Assembly: GCF_029688625.1 (NCBI RefSeq)
Contig: NZ_JARULC010000002.1
Span: 248,001 to 312,000, forward strand
Origin: Qipengyuania marincola
Lineage (GTDB): Bacteria > Pseudomonadota > Alphaproteobacteria > Sphingomonadales > Sphingomonadaceae
Direction of reading: 5' to 3'
Length of the DNA: 64,000 bases
How positions within the stretch are numbered: the stretch's first letter is position 1; each line of letters opens with the position of its first letter. The notes below the pieces were generated by a model, which saw only the letters and a list, made by a program, of their open reading frames with translations, searched no databases and was not told where the DNA came from. The position numbers were made by a program, and so were the translations under genes. Positions 36,822 through 46,706 of the stretch are shown piece after piece.

Positions 36822-37468
36822 GTTCCGGAAATCGAGTGCATGCCGCGCGCGTCGACCTCGCGCTGGCGCAAGCCCTCGAAGAGCGCGTCGATGAGTTCAG
36901 CCAGCTTGCCTTCGGACAAGCGCTCGTCGATCATCGCGATGAGATAGGGCTGGATGTAGCAGAGCACCGCCTGGTTGATCAGCGACATGGCCCGATTGAT
37001 TTCCAGCCCTTCGAAATATCCATCTGCCTGCGCTTGTGCGATCAGTTCGCACAGATAGTGATCGGCCAGATCGATGTAGCTCTGCGCATACTCGAAATAG
37101 CGTTCACCCATTTCGACATAGAGCCTGAAAGTCGCCGGATCGCGCTGGAAGTCCTCGCGCAGCAGCTGGAAGCGTCGGGCGAAGAATTCGTACATCTTGC
37201 GGCGCACGGGCAATTCGGTCGCCATGACCTCGTCCATCACGGCCAGCTTGGGCTTGAACCACTCGGCCACGATCGCGTCGTAGAAGTCCGCCTCTTCGGG
37301 AAAGACCGCTTCGACGCGCGAGCGGGTGACATTGAGTTCGGATGCGAGCCGCGATCGGGTAATCTCCTCGCCACGCCGTTCCATGATAGCCATGGCATCG
37401 CGCGCGAAGCGGCTGCGCAGCTCGTCGATCTCGTCCTGGCTCACCCGGCCGTACCCTCGTTCGTCCAT
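36818..37468 (-). CDS. TetR family transcriptional regulator
   Basis: A 216-residue protein. I start at the ATG at 37468 (MDERGYGRVSQDEIDELRSR); an upstream start would add 15 residues. Residues about 20-60 form the TetR helix-turn-helix (AMAIMERRGEEITRSRLASELNVTRSRVEAVFPEEADFYDAI), somewhat divergent at the first helix. The ligand-binding helical domain follows. Its stop overlaps the GTG of the glycosyltransferase gene, so it is co-transcribed with and may control it. The ligand is unknown. Confidence 0.8.
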   Translation of the reverse strand: MDERGYGRVSQDEIDELRSRFARDAMAIMERRGEEITRSRLASELNVTRSRVEAVFPEEADFYDAIVAEWFKPKLAVMDEVMATELPVRRKMYEFFARRFQLLREDFQRDPATFRLYVEMGERYFEYAQSYIDLADHYLCELIAQAQADGYFEGLEINRAMSLINQAVLCYIQPYLIAMIDERLSEGKLAELIDALFEGLRQREVDARGMHSISGT

Positions 37469-37519
37469 CCTTCGCCCATGTAGCGCGTTCGGCGCGCGGT
37501 TAAACCCCGCCAAATGTCG

Positions 37520-38320
37520 TCAGGAAGATTTCGCAGGCGGCATGGGAATGAAGGCGGAGGTCCGCTTCTTGTATTCTTCATAGCCGGGGCGGGAATGTTT
37601 CATGCCCTTCTCCAGCAAGGCCGCGCCCGACCACTTGACCAGGGTGAACGTCAGGAAAAGCGGTCCGATCACGGTTGCCGCAGCTACCCACCAGCCGGCA
37701 GAGGCCGCCGCGATCCAGATCCCCCACCAGACGCAGGCATCGCCGAAATAGTTCGGGTGGCGAGTATAGCGCCACAAACCCTGGTCCATCACCTCGCCCT
37801 CGTTCGCAGGATCGGCCTTGAACCGGGCCAATTGCCAGTCGCCCACCCATTCGAAGAAGATACCGACACAGTAGAGCGCCAGCCCGACGAGTGCGAGACC
37901 GCTTATCGGGGTATTTGAAGCGGCCTCGAGAATTCCGTACTGGGCAGGGCTGCACACAATGAACAGCAGGACCGACTGGCCGAGGAACACCTTGACGAGC
38001 GCGGCGAGCGCGAAGCGGCCTTTCTCCCGATCCTTTCTCAGCATGCGCTCGTAACGCTTGTCCTGCCCCTCGCGCCGCCAGCGAATGAAGAGATAGATCG
38101 ACAGGCGCAGACCCCAGGCGACAGTCATGATCATCAGCATGGTCGCCAAACCTCCGGGCCGGGCGAGCTGGAGCCAGCTCACGAAAGCCATCAGCGCCAT
38201 GCCGAAGCCCCAGAAACTATCGATGAAGGACACGTCGTCGATCTGCAGCGCAGCGACCCACAGGATCAGAGCGACGCCCAGCAGGATCGCGGCATTGGCT
38301 GTCAGAGCCTCGAGGATCAT
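37520..38320 (-). CDS. DUF1295 membrane protein (steroid reductase-like)
   Basis: A 266-residue membrane protein with about six transmembrane segments and the DUF1295 blocks: DVSFIDSFWGFG near the N-terminus and the C-terminal GLWRYTRHPNYFGD, which is the NADPH-binding motif of steroid 5-alpha-reductase and isoprenylcysteine methyltransferase relatives. A reductase or methyltransferase acting on a lipid is plausible. The ATG overlaps the stop of the PlsC-like gene upstream (ATGA), so the two are a unit. Confidence 0.85.
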   Translation of the reverse strand: MILEALTANAAILLGVALILWVAALQIDDVSFIDSFWGFGMALMAFVSWLQLARPGGLATMLMIMTVAWGLRLSIYLFIRWRREGQDKRYERMLRKDREKGRFALAALVKVFLGQSVLLFIVCSPAQYGILEAASNTPISGLALVGLALYCVGIFFEWVGDWQLARFKADPANEGEVMDQGLWRYTRHPNYFGDACVWWGIWIAAASAGWWVAAATVIGPLFLTFTLVKWSGAALLEKGMKHSRPGYEEYKKRTSAFIPMPPAKSS

Positions 38321-38949
38321 GCGGCGGTCTCTCCGCGCTCCGCCAGCAGGCGCTGCGCCTGCGCCTCAAGCACCTTGTAGCGACCGTAATCGGGCCGCTT
38401 TGACCGGAACCACGCGGCGATCTTGGCAAGATCGGCCGCGTAATCGTCGCTCGGCGTGATCGGCTCGCTGAAGCCGAGGCGGCGCTTGCGCCAGCTGACC
38501 CAGGCGAGGACGATCGGCACATTGGCTTCGCGCGCGATATGCCAGAAACCCGATTTCCATTCGCCATCGCTCTTGCGCGTACCCTCGGCGGCGATGACCA
38601 GGGCAAGCTTGTCCGACTTGCGAAACGCCTCGGCCACCTGCTCGACATAATTGGCACGCTTGCGGCGATCCACCGGCACGCCGCCCATGTCGTACATGAA
38701 ACTCTTCATCCAACCGGTGAAGAGCGTGTGCTTGCCCATGAAACTGGGCTCCACGCCTTCTTCCGCGGTTGCACCGGTGAAGAACACGAAATCCCAGTTG
38801 GAGCTATGCGGCGCGCCCGCGATCACATATTTCTGGATGCCGGGAAGACCGCTCTCGACCTTCCAGCCCTGCAGCCGGTAGATGGCCCAGATGATCCGTC
38901 GCACGATACGCGACAGGAGCGAGCGCTTGCGGCCCGGTTCTTGCGACAT
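38317..38949 (-). CDS. PlsC-like 1-acylglycerol-3-phosphate acyltransferase family protein
   Basis: A 210-residue acyltransferase-fold protein. The first catalytic motif reads APHSSNWD (family HxxxxD), and the third EGTRK; both are intact. I choose the ATG at 38949 with GGGAGA upstream. It could acylate lysophosphatidate or another lipid; the family name is safe, the substrate is not. It overlaps the DUF1295 gene and is preceded by the leucine catabolism genes with 48 bases between. Confidence 0.82.
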   Translation of the reverse strand: MSQEPGRKRSLLSRIVRRIIWAIYRLQGWKVESGLPGIQKYVIAGAPHSSNWDFVFFTGATAEEGVEPSFMGKHTLFTGWMKSFMYDMGGVPVDRRKRANYVEQVAEAFRKSDKLALVIAAEGTRKSDGEWKSGFWHIAREANVPIVLAWVSWRKRRLGFSEPITPSDDYAADLAKIAAWFRSKRPDYGRYKVLEAQAQRLLAERGETAA

Positions 38950-38997
38950 GTTCTCTCCCACGCGTGCTGCCTACCAGAAGTTTCTGCGAAAGCGAGC

Positions 38998-40608
38998 CTA
39001 CATGCGGAAGATGCCGAAGCTTGGCGTTTCGGGGATGGGTGCTTCGAGTGTGGCGGCTAAGGCGAGGCCGAGCACGTCGCGCGTCTGCACCGGGTCGATC
39101 ACCCCATCGTCCCACAGCCGCGCGGTCGCGTAGTAGGGATTGCCCTCGTCCTCGTATTTCTGGCGGATCGGAGCCTTGAAGTCCTCGGCCTGTTCCTCGG
39201 TCCAGCTGTCGGCGTCGCGATGGACGGTGGCGAGGACCGATGCGGCCTGTTCACCGCCCATCACCGAAATACGCGCATTGGGCCAGGTGAACAGGAAGCG
39301 CGGGCTATAGGCGCGGCCGCACATGCCGTAATTGCCCGCCCCGAAGCTGCCGCCGATGACCACGGTGACCTTGGGCACGGTGGCAGTGGCGACAGCTGTA
39401 ACCAGCTTCGCGCCATGCTTGGCGATGCCTTCCGCCTCGTATTTCCCGCCGACCATGAAGCCCGAAATGTTCTGGAGGAAGAGTAGCGGGATGCGGCGTT
39501 GCTGCGCCAGCTCGATGAAGTGCGCGCCCTTCTGTGCGCTTTCCGAAAACAGCACGCCGTTGTTGGCGAGGATCGCGACCGGCATGCCCCAGATATGGGC
39601 AAAGCCGCAGACCAGCGTGCTGCCGTAATGCTGTTTGAACTCGTGAAACTCGCTGCCGTCGACGAGGCGGGCGATGACCTCGTGCACGTCGTAGGGCGCG
39701 CGCACATCCTCGGGCACGATGGCGTAAAGGTCCTCGGCATCGAACTTCGGCGGGCGCGGATCTTTCAGCGCGACGTGTTTCGCCTCGGCATAATTGTTGC
39801 CGAGATGGCTGACGATATCGCGCACGATAGTGAGCGCGTGCTCGTCGTTCTCGGCGAGATGATCGACCACGCCGGATTTCTTAGCATGCAGGTCGCCGCC
39901 GCCCAGATCCTCGGCGCTGATTTCCTCGCCTGTTGCCGCCTTCACTAGAGGCGGTCCGGCGAGGAAGATCGTGCCCTGATTGCGCACGATCACCGTCTCG
40001 TCCGACATCGCCGGAACATAGGCCCCGCCCGCAGTGCAGCTGCCCATGACGCAGGCGATCTGCGGGATACCAAGCGCGCTCATGTTGGCCTGGTTGAAGA
40101 AGATGCGCCCGAAGTGATCGCGGTCGGGGAAGACCTCGGCCTGGTGCGGCAAATTCGCCCCGCCGCTGTCGACGAGGTAGATGCACGGCAGCCGGTTTTC
40201 CTGCGCAATTTCCTGTGCGCGCAGGTGCTTCTTGACCGTCATCGGGTAATAGGTGCCGCCCTTCACGGTGGCATCGTTGCACACGATCATCACGTGCCGG
40301 CCCGACACGCGACCGATCCCGGCGATCATTCCCGCGCCGTTGATTGCGTCCTTGCCATACATGCCGTTGGCGGCAAGCTGGCCGATTTCGAGGAACGGGC
40401 TGCCCGGATCGAGCAAGCGTTCCACCCGCTCGCGCGGCAGGAGCTTGCCCCGCCCGACATGGCGCTCGCGACTGCCCTCAGAGCCGCCCAAAGCAGCGGC
40501 GGCTACGGTGGAGCGCAAGTCTGCGGCGAGAGACTTGTTGTGCTCGAAACGCGCCTTGGCATCGGGCGCCTCGCGGTCGAGCGTCGAGGTGAGAACGGGT
40601 GCGGTCAT
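38998..40608 (-). CDS. liuB: methylcrotonyl-CoA carboxylase, carboxyltransferase (beta) subunit
   Basis: A 536-residue biotin-dependent carboxyltransferase. The ATG at 40608 overlaps the stop of the acyl-CoA dehydrogenase gene (ATGA). It has the MCC-beta pattern: [37 protein letters not shown] motif (here [14 protein letters not shown]), and [22 protein letters not shown]. It transfers carboxyl from biotin to 3-methylcrotonyl-CoA in leucine degradation. The biotin carboxylase subunit (liuD) and hydratase (liuC) are not in the window on the downstream side. Distinction from propionyl-CoA carboxylase rests on the neighbour. Confidence 0.93.
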   Translation of the reverse strand: MTAPVLTSTLDREAPDAKARFEHNKSLAADLRSTVAAAALGGSEGSRERHVGRGKLLPRERVERLLDPGSPFLEIGQLAANGMYGKDAINGAGMIAGIGRVSGRHVMIVCNDATVKGGTYYPMTVKKHLRAQEIAQENRLPCIYLVDSGGANLPHQAEVFPDRDHFGRIFFNQANMSALGIPQIACVMGSCTAGGAYVPAMSDETVIVRNQGTIFLAGPPLVKAATGEEISAEDLGGGDLHAKKSGVVDHLAENDEHALTIVRDIVSHLGNNYAEAKHVALKDPRPPKFDAEDLYAIVPEDVRAPYDVHEVIARLVDGSEFHEFKQHYGSTLVCGFAHIWGMPVAILANNGVLFSESAQKGAHFIELAQQRRIPLLFLQNISGFMVGGKYEAEGIAKHGAKLVTAVATATVPKVTVVIGGSFGAGNYGMCGRAYSPRFLFTWPNARISVMGGEQAASVLATVHRDADSWTEEQAEDFKAPIRQKYEDEGNPYYATARLWDDGVIDPVQTRDVLGLALAATLEAPIPETPSFGIFRM

Positions 40609-41774
40609 CCCGCCGCCCCGATCAGCTCGCGCCCGATCAGCATGCGGCGGATCTCGTTCGTCCCCGCCCCGATGTCGAGCAGCTTGGCATCGCGCATGTA
40701 GCGCTCCACCGGCCAGTCGAGCGTGTAGCCTGCGCCGCCGAGCGCCTGCACACTTTCGGCGGCCACGCGGAAGGCGTTTTCGCTCGCCAGCAGGATGACG
40801 CCTGCCGCATCGAAGCGCGTCGTCTGGTCGGCATCGCAGGCCTTGGCGACGGCATAGGTGTAGGCGCGGGCCGATTGCAGCGCGACATACATGTCCGCCA
40901 CCTTGGCCTGCATCAGCTGGAAGCTTCCCAGCGGCTTGCCGAACTGGGTGCGCTCGCGAAGGTAGGGGATGACCGTGTCGAGGCAGGCCTGCATGACGCC
41001 GAGCTGCAATCCGGCGAGCACGACGCGCTCGTAATCCAGCCCGCTCATCAGCACGCCGACGCCGCCGTTTTCGGGGCCCATCACATTTGCTTCGGGCACG
41101 AAGCAATCGTCGAACACCAGCTCGCTGGTGGGCGAGCCGCGCATGCCGACCTTCTCGATCTTCTGGCCGATGGAAAAGCCTTCGAAATCCTTTTCGATCA
41201 GGAAGGTCGTGATCCCCCGGCTGCCCGCTTCGGGCGAGGTCTTGCCGTAGACAACCAGCGTATCGGCATAGGGGGCGTTGGTGATCCAGAACTTGGTGCC
41301 GTTGAGCACGTAGCCGCCATCGACCTTCTCGGCCTTCATCTTCATCGAGACGACATCCGATCCGGCGCTCGCTTCGCTCATGGCGAGGCTTCCGACATGC
41401 TCGCCGCTGATCAGCTTGGGCAGGTATTTCGCCTTCTGCTCCGCATTGCCCCAGCGCGCGATCTGGTTGACGCAGAGGTTGGAATGCGCGCCGTAGCTGA
41501 GGCCGACAGAGGCGCTTGCGCGGCTGACCTCCTCCACCGCGATCACATGTTCGAGATAGCCGAGGCCTAAACCGCCGTCGGCCTCGCTGACGGTAATGCC
41601 ATGCAGGCCCAGCTCGCCCATCGCAGGCCACAGCTCCGCCTTGGGAAACCAGTCCTCGCGATCAACCTTCTCCGCCAGCGGGGCGATCTGTTCGTCGGCG
41701 AAGCGGCCGACATTCTCGCGGATCATCTCGGCGGCCTCGCCCAGCTGGAAATCGAAATCGGGGGTCGCGCGCAT
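40605..41774 (-). CDS. liuA: isovaleryl-CoA dehydrogenase
   Basis: A 389-residue acyl-CoA dehydrogenase that oxidises isovaleryl-CoA to 3-methylcrotonyl-CoA. It has the two family signatures ([20 protein letters not shown]; the C-terminal [33 protein letters not shown]) and, in [11 protein letters not shown], the glutamate at the position used as catalytic base by isovaleryl-CoA dehydrogenases rather than the usual C-terminal site. GAGGAGA precedes the ATG. The overlap with liuB makes the leucine-pathway assignment strong. Confidence 0.94.
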   Translation of the reverse strand: MRATPDFDFQLGEAAEMIRENVGRFADEQIAPLAEKVDREDWFPKAELWPAMGELGLHGITVSEADGGLGLGYLEHVIAVEEVSRASASVGLSYGAHSNLCVNQIARWGNAEQKAKYLPKLISGEHVGSLAMSEASAGSDVVSMKMKAEKVDGGYVLNGTKFWITNAPYADTLVVYGKTSPEAGSRGITTFLIEKDFEGFSIGQKIEKVGMRGSPTSELVFDDCFVPEANVMGPENGGVGVLMSGLDYERVVLAGLQLGVMQACLDTVIPYLRERTQFGKPLGSFQLMQAKVADMYVALQSARAYTYAVAKACDADQTTRFDAAGVILLASENAFRVAAESVQALGGAGYTLDWPVERYMRDAKLLDIGAGTNEIRRMLIGRELIGAAG

Positions 41775-41937
41775 GGTCTCTCCTCAAAATCCGCGAAAAT
41801 CTGGGGCTCGCGTAATATCGTTGCGCGCCGATAGCCGAGCGCGCGGCGCGGGGCAAACCGTATGGCGCAAGACGCATTGCGATGCCGCAGAACTTATTGG
41901 CGCATTGCGGATTTTCTCCTAAGGGCCTTCGTCGCAC

Positions 41938-43464
41938 ATGCACCAACGGACCGATCAGCTATGGCCCCGCGGCTCCCAGCCCGCGCAGGCATTGTGCGGC
42001 GAAGACGATCGCCTGTCCGTCCTTGCTGCACACCAAACCGATGCTCTGGTTGGCGACGAAGAGCTCGCGCGGATTGCCAGCCTGGCCGCAAAGATCTGCG
42101 AAACCCCCATCGCGCTGGTGAGCATCGTCGAGCGAGACCGACAGCATTTCCTCGCTCGCCTCGGTATCGATGCCAGCGAAACTCCACGTCCGACGAGCTT
42201 CTGCGCCCATGCCATGCTGGGCGGTCAGGCGATGGTCGTGCCGGATGCGACGAAGGACGAGCGGTTCAAGGACAACCCGCTGGTCACCGCCGAACCGAAT
42301 ATTCGCTTCTACGCTGGCTATCCGCTCGTTTCTCTGGAGGGCGCACCGCTCGGCTCCCTCTGTGTCATCGACACCCAGCCGCGTGAGCGCGGCCTGACCG
42401 AACTCCAGCACGAGACTCTCGAAGTGCTCGGTCGTGCGGTCATGCGCCGGCTTGAGTCGCGGCGCCAGCTTTCAAAGGCCGAAGAGGCCGACGAGCGGTT
42501 GCAGAAGCGCGTGCGCCAGATCCTCGATTCGGTGCCGGGAATTGCCTGGTCCGCCGATGCCGACCTCAATTTCGATTATTTCAACGCGCAGTGGCGCGAG
42601 GTGACCGGGCTCGACCAGCCCGCGTCGGTCGAAGAATGGAGCGCGGCCGTCCACCCCGAAGACTATGGCCCGAGCCACGACGATTTCGTTGCCGCGGTGA
42701 CGCGCGGCGCGACTTACGAGGCTGCCCTGCGAATCCGGCATGCTTCGGGAGAGTGGCGCTGGATGCTCTCGCGCGTCGTGCCTGTGCAAACGCCCGAGGG
42801 CGAGCATCGCTGGGTGGGGACGCTTACTGATATTCACGAAGAGCATAGCCAGCGAGAGGCGAAGGAACTGCTGGCCGGAGAATTGTCGCACCGCATCAAG
42901 AACATTTTCGCGGTCATTTCCGGCCTGATTGCGATCCGTTCGCGCGGCAAGCCCGAGCTCGCCGAGTTCACGAAGGAATTGGGCGCCGCGATCCGTGCGC
43001 TGGGCACTGCCCATGACTACGTCAGGCCCGATGACGGGCGCAGCAGCGACAATCTTCAAGGCCTGCTGCAAGACCTCCTGAAACCCTATGATGACGGGCG
43101 CGCGGCACGGCTGCAGATCAGCGGGGACGATGTCGAAACCGGGCCGCGGGCCGCGACGCCCCTGGCGCTGATATTCCATGAATTAGCCACGAACTCGGCC
43201 AAATATGGCGCCCTGTCCTGCGACGACGGGGAAATCAGGATCGCCATTTCCGCCGACGCCGCTTCCGACGGGGACATCCGCGTCACCTGGACCGAGGTGA
43301 TGCGCGGCTATTGCGACACTCTCGATTCAGAGCATGAAGGGTTCGGCTCGCGTCTTTTGCGCATGGCCGTGGAGAATCAGCTCGAAGGGCGCTTTGATCG
43401 CTCTTTCGGCGAAGAAGGCATCGTCATCGATCTGGCCTTTCCCAAAACGAAAATCCTGCCCTGA
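41938..43464 (+). CDS. HWE-family sensor histidine kinase (GAF-PAS)
   Basis: A 508-residue soluble kinase: GAF domain about residues 40-175, PAS domain about 190-305, then an HWE transmitter. The phospho-acceptor is H318 in LSHRIKNIFAVISGL, the N-box is HELATNSAKYGALS with N419, and the defining W-x-E appears as WTE at 451-453. There is no transmembrane segment, so it senses a cytoplasmic signal. HWE kinases often feed the alphaproteobacterial general stress response through PhyR, and the window contains EcfG promoters; that link is inference. No response regulator gene is adjacent. Confidence 0.9.
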   Translation: MHQRTDQLWPRGSQPAQALCGEDDRLSVLAAHQTDALVGDEELARIASLAAKICETPIALVSIVERDRQHFLARLGIDASETPRPTSFCAHAMLGGQAMVVPDATKDERFKDNPLVTAEPNIRFYAGYPLVSLEGAPLGSLCVIDTQPRERGLTELQHETLEVLGRAVMRRLESRRQLSKAEEADERLQKRVRQILDSVPGIAWSADADLNFDYFNAQWREVTGLDQPASVEEWSAAVHPEDYGPSHDDFVAAVTRGATYEAALRIRHASGEWRWMLSRVVPVQTPEGEHRWVGTLTDIHEEHSQREAKELLAGELSHRIKNIFAVISGLIAIRSRGKPELAEFTKELGAAIRALGTAHDYVRPDDGRSSDNLQGLLQDLLKPYDDGRAARLQISGDDVETGPRAATPLALIFHELATNSAKYGALSCDDGEIRIAISADAASDGDIRVTWTEVMRGYCDTLDSEHEGFGSRLLRMAVENQLEGRFDRSFGEEGIVIDLAFPKTKILP

Positions 43465-43550
43465 CGCATAAAGCCGCTATCCCGCGACGGCCTTTCGCAC
43501 GGCGGCGAACCTGCTAGCGTGAGATCAGGGCAAGCTTAAAGGTAAGAGAA

Positions 43551-44000
43551 ATGCGCTATCCCATGCTGTTCGGACTGTGCGCCCTCGCCATGGCCTGTAC
43601 GCAAGGCGAAGAGGAGCAGGGCACCACCGCCGAAACCGTGACCGACGACGCATCGGTGGCCTCTCCTGCTGCCGACGACATGCCCGGCGAATTTGCGGAA
43701 ACCGCCTGGCGCGCCATTGCCGAGGATGGCTCGCGCTACACCACCTATCTCGATCGCGACGGGTGCTATCGCGACCTGCGTAATGGCGATCCATGGCAAA
43801 CCGGCCAGTGGACCTTCAATGCCACCGGAGACGAGCGGCTGTGCTTCACGCCGGACGACGAGAACGGGGCGGAACGCTGCTGGAAACCCGAAAGTATGCA
43901 GGAAGAGACGATGAGCGCGACCGGCCCCGGCGACCGGCGGATCGAGCTGGAACGCGTCGATTATCAACTGCCCGATGACGAGGGCAGCGAGAACGGGTGA
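43551..44000 (+). CDS. small lipoprotein
   Basis: A 149-residue protein with a lipoprotein signal (MRYPMLFGLCALAMAC, lipobox LAMAC). The mature part is acidic and has four further cysteines arranged in GCYRDL, LCFTPD and RCWKPE blocks, a pattern seen in small sphingomonad lipoproteins of unknown function. The ribosome binding site AAAGG is 9 bases upstream. Its TGA overlaps the GTG start of the ABC ATPase gene, so it is translationally coupled to the Opu-type transporter and may be an accessory of it. Confidence 0.65.
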   Translation: MRYPMLFGLCALAMACTQGEEEQGTTAETVTDDASVASPAADDMPGEFAETAWRAIAEDGSRYTTYLDRDGCYRDLRNGDPWQTGQWTFNATGDERLCFTPDDENGAERCWKPESMQEETMSATGPGDRRIELERVDYQLPDDEGSENG

Positions 44001-44764
44001 TCGCTTCCGACATACCAGCGCTCGAATTTCGCGACGTACGCAAGAGCTACGGCGCGACCCAGGCAGTGCGCGGCGTGTCCCTCGCCATCGACAGCGGCCA
44101 GTTCGTCGCGCTGGTCGGGGCTTCGGGATCGGGCAAGTCGACCTTGCTGAAAACCATCAACCGCCTCGCCCCTGCTTCGAGCGGCGAGGTCGTTTACGAA
44201 GGGGAGCCGGTTGCCGGATTGCCGCTTCCCGCCCTGCGCCGTCGGATCGGCTATGTCTTCCAGTCCATCGGCCTGTTCCCGCACATGACGGTCGGCGAGA
44301 ACATCGGCATCGGTCCGCGTCTGGCGAAACAGCCGCTCGCGCCAAACCGGATCGACGAGCTGCTGGAGCTGGTCGAGCTCGATGCAGACATGGCCACCCG
44401 CATGCCCGATGCTTTGTCGGGTGGCCAGCGCCAGCGTGTCGGCGTGGCCCGGGCCCTTGCGGGCCATCCGCACCTGTTGCTCATGGACGAGCCCTTCGGC
44501 GCCCTCGATCCCATCACGCGGAATGCGTTGGGCGAGAGCGTCCGCAAGCTGCATGACGAGCTTGATCTCACCACGGTCATGGTGACGCATGACATGGCCG
44601 AGGCCTTGCTGCTGGCCGACCGGGTCCTTGTCATGGACAAGGGCAGGATCGTTGCCGATGAGACACCGCAAGCCCTGCTGGAAGGGGGCGGTGGCACAGT
44701 GGCGCAAGATCTCGTCGCGGTGCCGCGCGCACAGGCTGACCGACTGGCGGAGCTCTCGCGGTGA
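43997..44764 (+). CDS. Opu/Osm-type ABC transporter ATP-binding protein
   Basis: A 255-residue ATPase of the glycine betaine/choline/carnitine family. Walker A is GASGSGKST, Q-loop YVFQSIGLFPHMTV, signature LSGGQRQRVG, Walker B LLLMDEP. The phrase IGLFPHMTVxENI is typical of the OpuCA/OsmV group. No CBS domains follow the ATPase core, which is shorter than in OpuCA. The start is GTG (43997) overlapping the previous stop. It powers the fused permease-binding protein encoded next. Confidence 0.9.
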   Translation: MIASDIPALEFRDVRKSYGATQAVRGVSLAIDSGQFVALVGASGSGKSTLLKTINRLAPASSGEVVYEGEPVAGLPLPALRRRIGYVFQSIGLFPHMTVGENIGIGPRLAKQPLAPNRIDELLELVELDADMATRMPDALSGGQRQRVGVARALAGHPHLLLMDEPFGALDPITRNALGESVRKLHDELDLTTVMVTHDMAEALLLADRVLVMDKGRIVADETPQALLEGGGGTVAQDLVAVPRAQADRLAELSR

Positions 44765-46296
44765 GCGAGATCTGGCAGGCGCTGCTGAACCTCGGCGACC
44801 AGCTGTCGGCGCATGTGCTGCTGTCGGCCTCGGCCATCGCGCTCGGCATCGTGACGGCCCTGCCGCTGGCGGTCTGGGCCAGCCGGTCGGCGACGGTTTC
44901 CCGCGCCGCGCTGGGGTTTGCAAGCCTCGTGCAGACCATTCCCGCACTCGCGCTGCTGGCGCTGTTCTTCCCCATCCTGCTGAGCCTGCGCGCAGTGTTC
45001 GGCCAAGGTTTGCCGACGCTCGGGTTCCTGCCCGCATTGCTGGCGCTGGCGCTGTATGCGCTGTTGCCGATCCTGCGCAATGCGATAACCGCGCAGACCA
45101 ATCTCGATCCTGGGGTCATCGAGGCGGCAGACGGCGTGGGCATGACCTTCTGGCAGCGGCTACGGCTGGTCGAGGCGCCGCTCTCCGCGCCCTATGTCAT
45201 GGCCGGCATCCGCACTGCCGCGGTCTGGACCATCGGCGCTGCGACGCTGGCGACGACCATCGGGCAAAAGAGCCTGGGCGATCCGATCTTCGCTGGCCTC
45301 CAGACGCAAAACTGGGTGCTGGTTCTGGCCGGCTGCATCGCGAGTGCAGGCCTTGCCCTGATCGCCGACGGGCTGCTCGGCACGATCGAGAAAGGGCTCA
45401 AGATGCGGCGGCGCCTGCTGACCCTCGGAGGGGCCGCGGCGGTGGCGCTGGGCGTGGCTGCCGCGGCTCTCGCCCAGTTTGGCGGGACCGGGGAGCGGCG
45501 CATTGTCATAGGCGCCAAGGGCTTCTCGGAGCAGTATATCCTTGCCCGCCTGATCGGTCGGCAACTCGAGGCAGCCGGCTATTCTGTGGACTATCGCGAC
45601 GGACTGGGCTCGGCCGTCGCCCATCGTGCGGTTTCGACCGGGGCAATCGACGTGCTGGTCGATTACACGGGCACGATCTGGACCAACCAGATGCAGCGCG
45701 AAGACAATCCGCCGCGCGATACGATGCTGGAGGAAATCATCGCCTGGGAATCCAGGACGAGCGGCACACACGTGCTTGGTCGCCTCGGTTTCGAAAATGC
45801 CTATGGCCTCGCCATGCCGCGCGCGGCGGCCGAAGCTCGTGGCCTGCAAACCATCGCCGATCTTGGCCCGGTCGCAGGCACCTTGACCATTGGCGGCGAC
45901 CCCGAATTCTTCGAGCGCCCCGAATGGATGGCGGTGCGAGAAGCCTACGGCCTGCGCTTTGCCGAACGCCGCAATTTCTCACCGACCTTCATGTACAATG
46001 CACTGAAATCGGGCGAAGCGGATGTGATCGGCGCCTATACTTCGGACGGGCGGATCGCCGCCGACGACCTGACCATCCTCGGCGATCCGCGTGGGGCCTT
46101 CCCCAATTACGACGCGATCGTGCTGCTCGCGCCGGAGACCGGGAACGACGCCGCGATCCGCGCCGCGATCGAGCCGCTGATCGGCGCGATCGACGTCGCG
46201 GCGATGCGCAAGGCGAACCTTTCGGTCGACCGCGAAGAGGACAAGCTGTCGTTCGAAGAGGCGGCGCGGCAACTGGCCGAGCGCGCGGGTCTCTAG
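44761..46296 (+). CDS. Opu/Osm-type ABC permease fused to substrate-binding protein
   Basis: A 511-residue fusion. Residues about 1-215 form the permease domain (transmembrane helices and the EAA-like loop EAADGVGMTFWQRLRLVEAPLS), and about 240-511 form a periplasmic betaine-type binding domain (beginning RRIVIGAKGFSEQYILARLIGRQLEAAGY and containing VLVDYTGTIWTNQM). The fused design is like the OpuBC/OpuCC fusions known in some bacteria. Start is GTG at 44761, overlapping the ATPase stop (GTGA). Expected role: uptake of an osmolyte such as glycine betaine or choline. The binding site aromatic cage is not verified. It converges on the DUF2147 gene with a 4-base overlap. Confidence 0.88.
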   Translation: MSEIWQALLNLGDQLSAHVLLSASAIALGIVTALPLAVWASRSATVSRAALGFASLVQTIPALALLALFFPILLSLRAVFGQGLPTLGFLPALLALALYALLPILRNAITAQTNLDPGVIEAADGVGMTFWQRLRLVEAPLSAPYVMAGIRTAAVWTIGAATLATTIGQKSLGDPIFAGLQTQNWVLVLAGCIASAGLALIADGLLGTIEKGLKMRRRLLTLGGAAAVALGVAAAALAQFGGTGERRIVIGAKGFSEQYILARLIGRQLEAAGYSVDYRDGLGSAVAHRAVSTGAIDVLVDYTGTIWTNQMQREDNPPRDTMLEEIIAWESRTSGTHVLGRLGFENAYGLAMPRAAAEARGLQTIADLGPVAGTLTIGGDPEFFERPEWMAVREAYGLRFAERRNFSPTFMYNALKSGEADVIGAYTSDGRIAADDLTILGDPRGAFPNYDAIVLLAPETGNDAAIRAAIEPLIGAIDVAAMRKANLSVDREEDKLSFEEAARQLAERAGL

Positions 46297-46706
46297 CGCG
46301 CCTTGCGCCAGACCTGCGTCTGGCAGAAGGGGCCGATGCAGCCCTTCACCTCGAGCACATTGGCACTGCGGCGCTTCAGGATCGAGCGGTAGGTCTTTCC
46401 GCTTTTGGGATCGTAGATCGTTCCGCGCCACTCGTCGCCATCCTCGGCGAAGCCGGTCAGCACCGGCATGCCGAGCAGCTTGCGGCTGCGCTTCGCGGCA
46501 TCCTTGTTGTTGACGTCGCGCTGGTCGAGGCCCTGGGGCGGCGGCACGAGGAATTTCGCGATCCGGCCGCACAGTTTCGCGCCGCACGGTGCAATCGAGA
46601 TTACCGCGTCCTTCTCCTCGGTCACCCACCGGCCCTGAACGGGTTCGGCCGCGGCCAAGGGGAAGGCGATGAGCATGGCGGCAAGAGATACGACGGCTTT
46701 CTTCAT
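46293..46706 (-). CDS. DUF2147 secreted protein
   Basis: A 137-residue protein with signal peptide (MKKAVVSLAAMLIAFPLAAA) and the DUF2147 pattern: QGRWVTEEKDAVISIAPCG in the first strand region, GTIYDPKSGKTYRSILKR and CIGPFCQTQVWRK at the end. It is probably a small beta-barrel in the periplasm. The ribosome binding site is a good AAGGAAGGAA. Its ATG overlaps the stop of midA upstream (ATGA), so it belongs to the lgt-midA operon. Function unknown. Confidence 0.88.
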   Translation of the reverse strand: MKKAVVSLAAMLIAFPLAAAEPVQGRWVTEEKDAVISIAPCGAKLCGRIAKFLVPPPQGLDQRDVNNKDAAKRSRKLLGMPVLTGFAEDGDEWRGTIYDPKSGKTYRSILKRRSANVLEVKGCIGPFCQTQVWRKAR

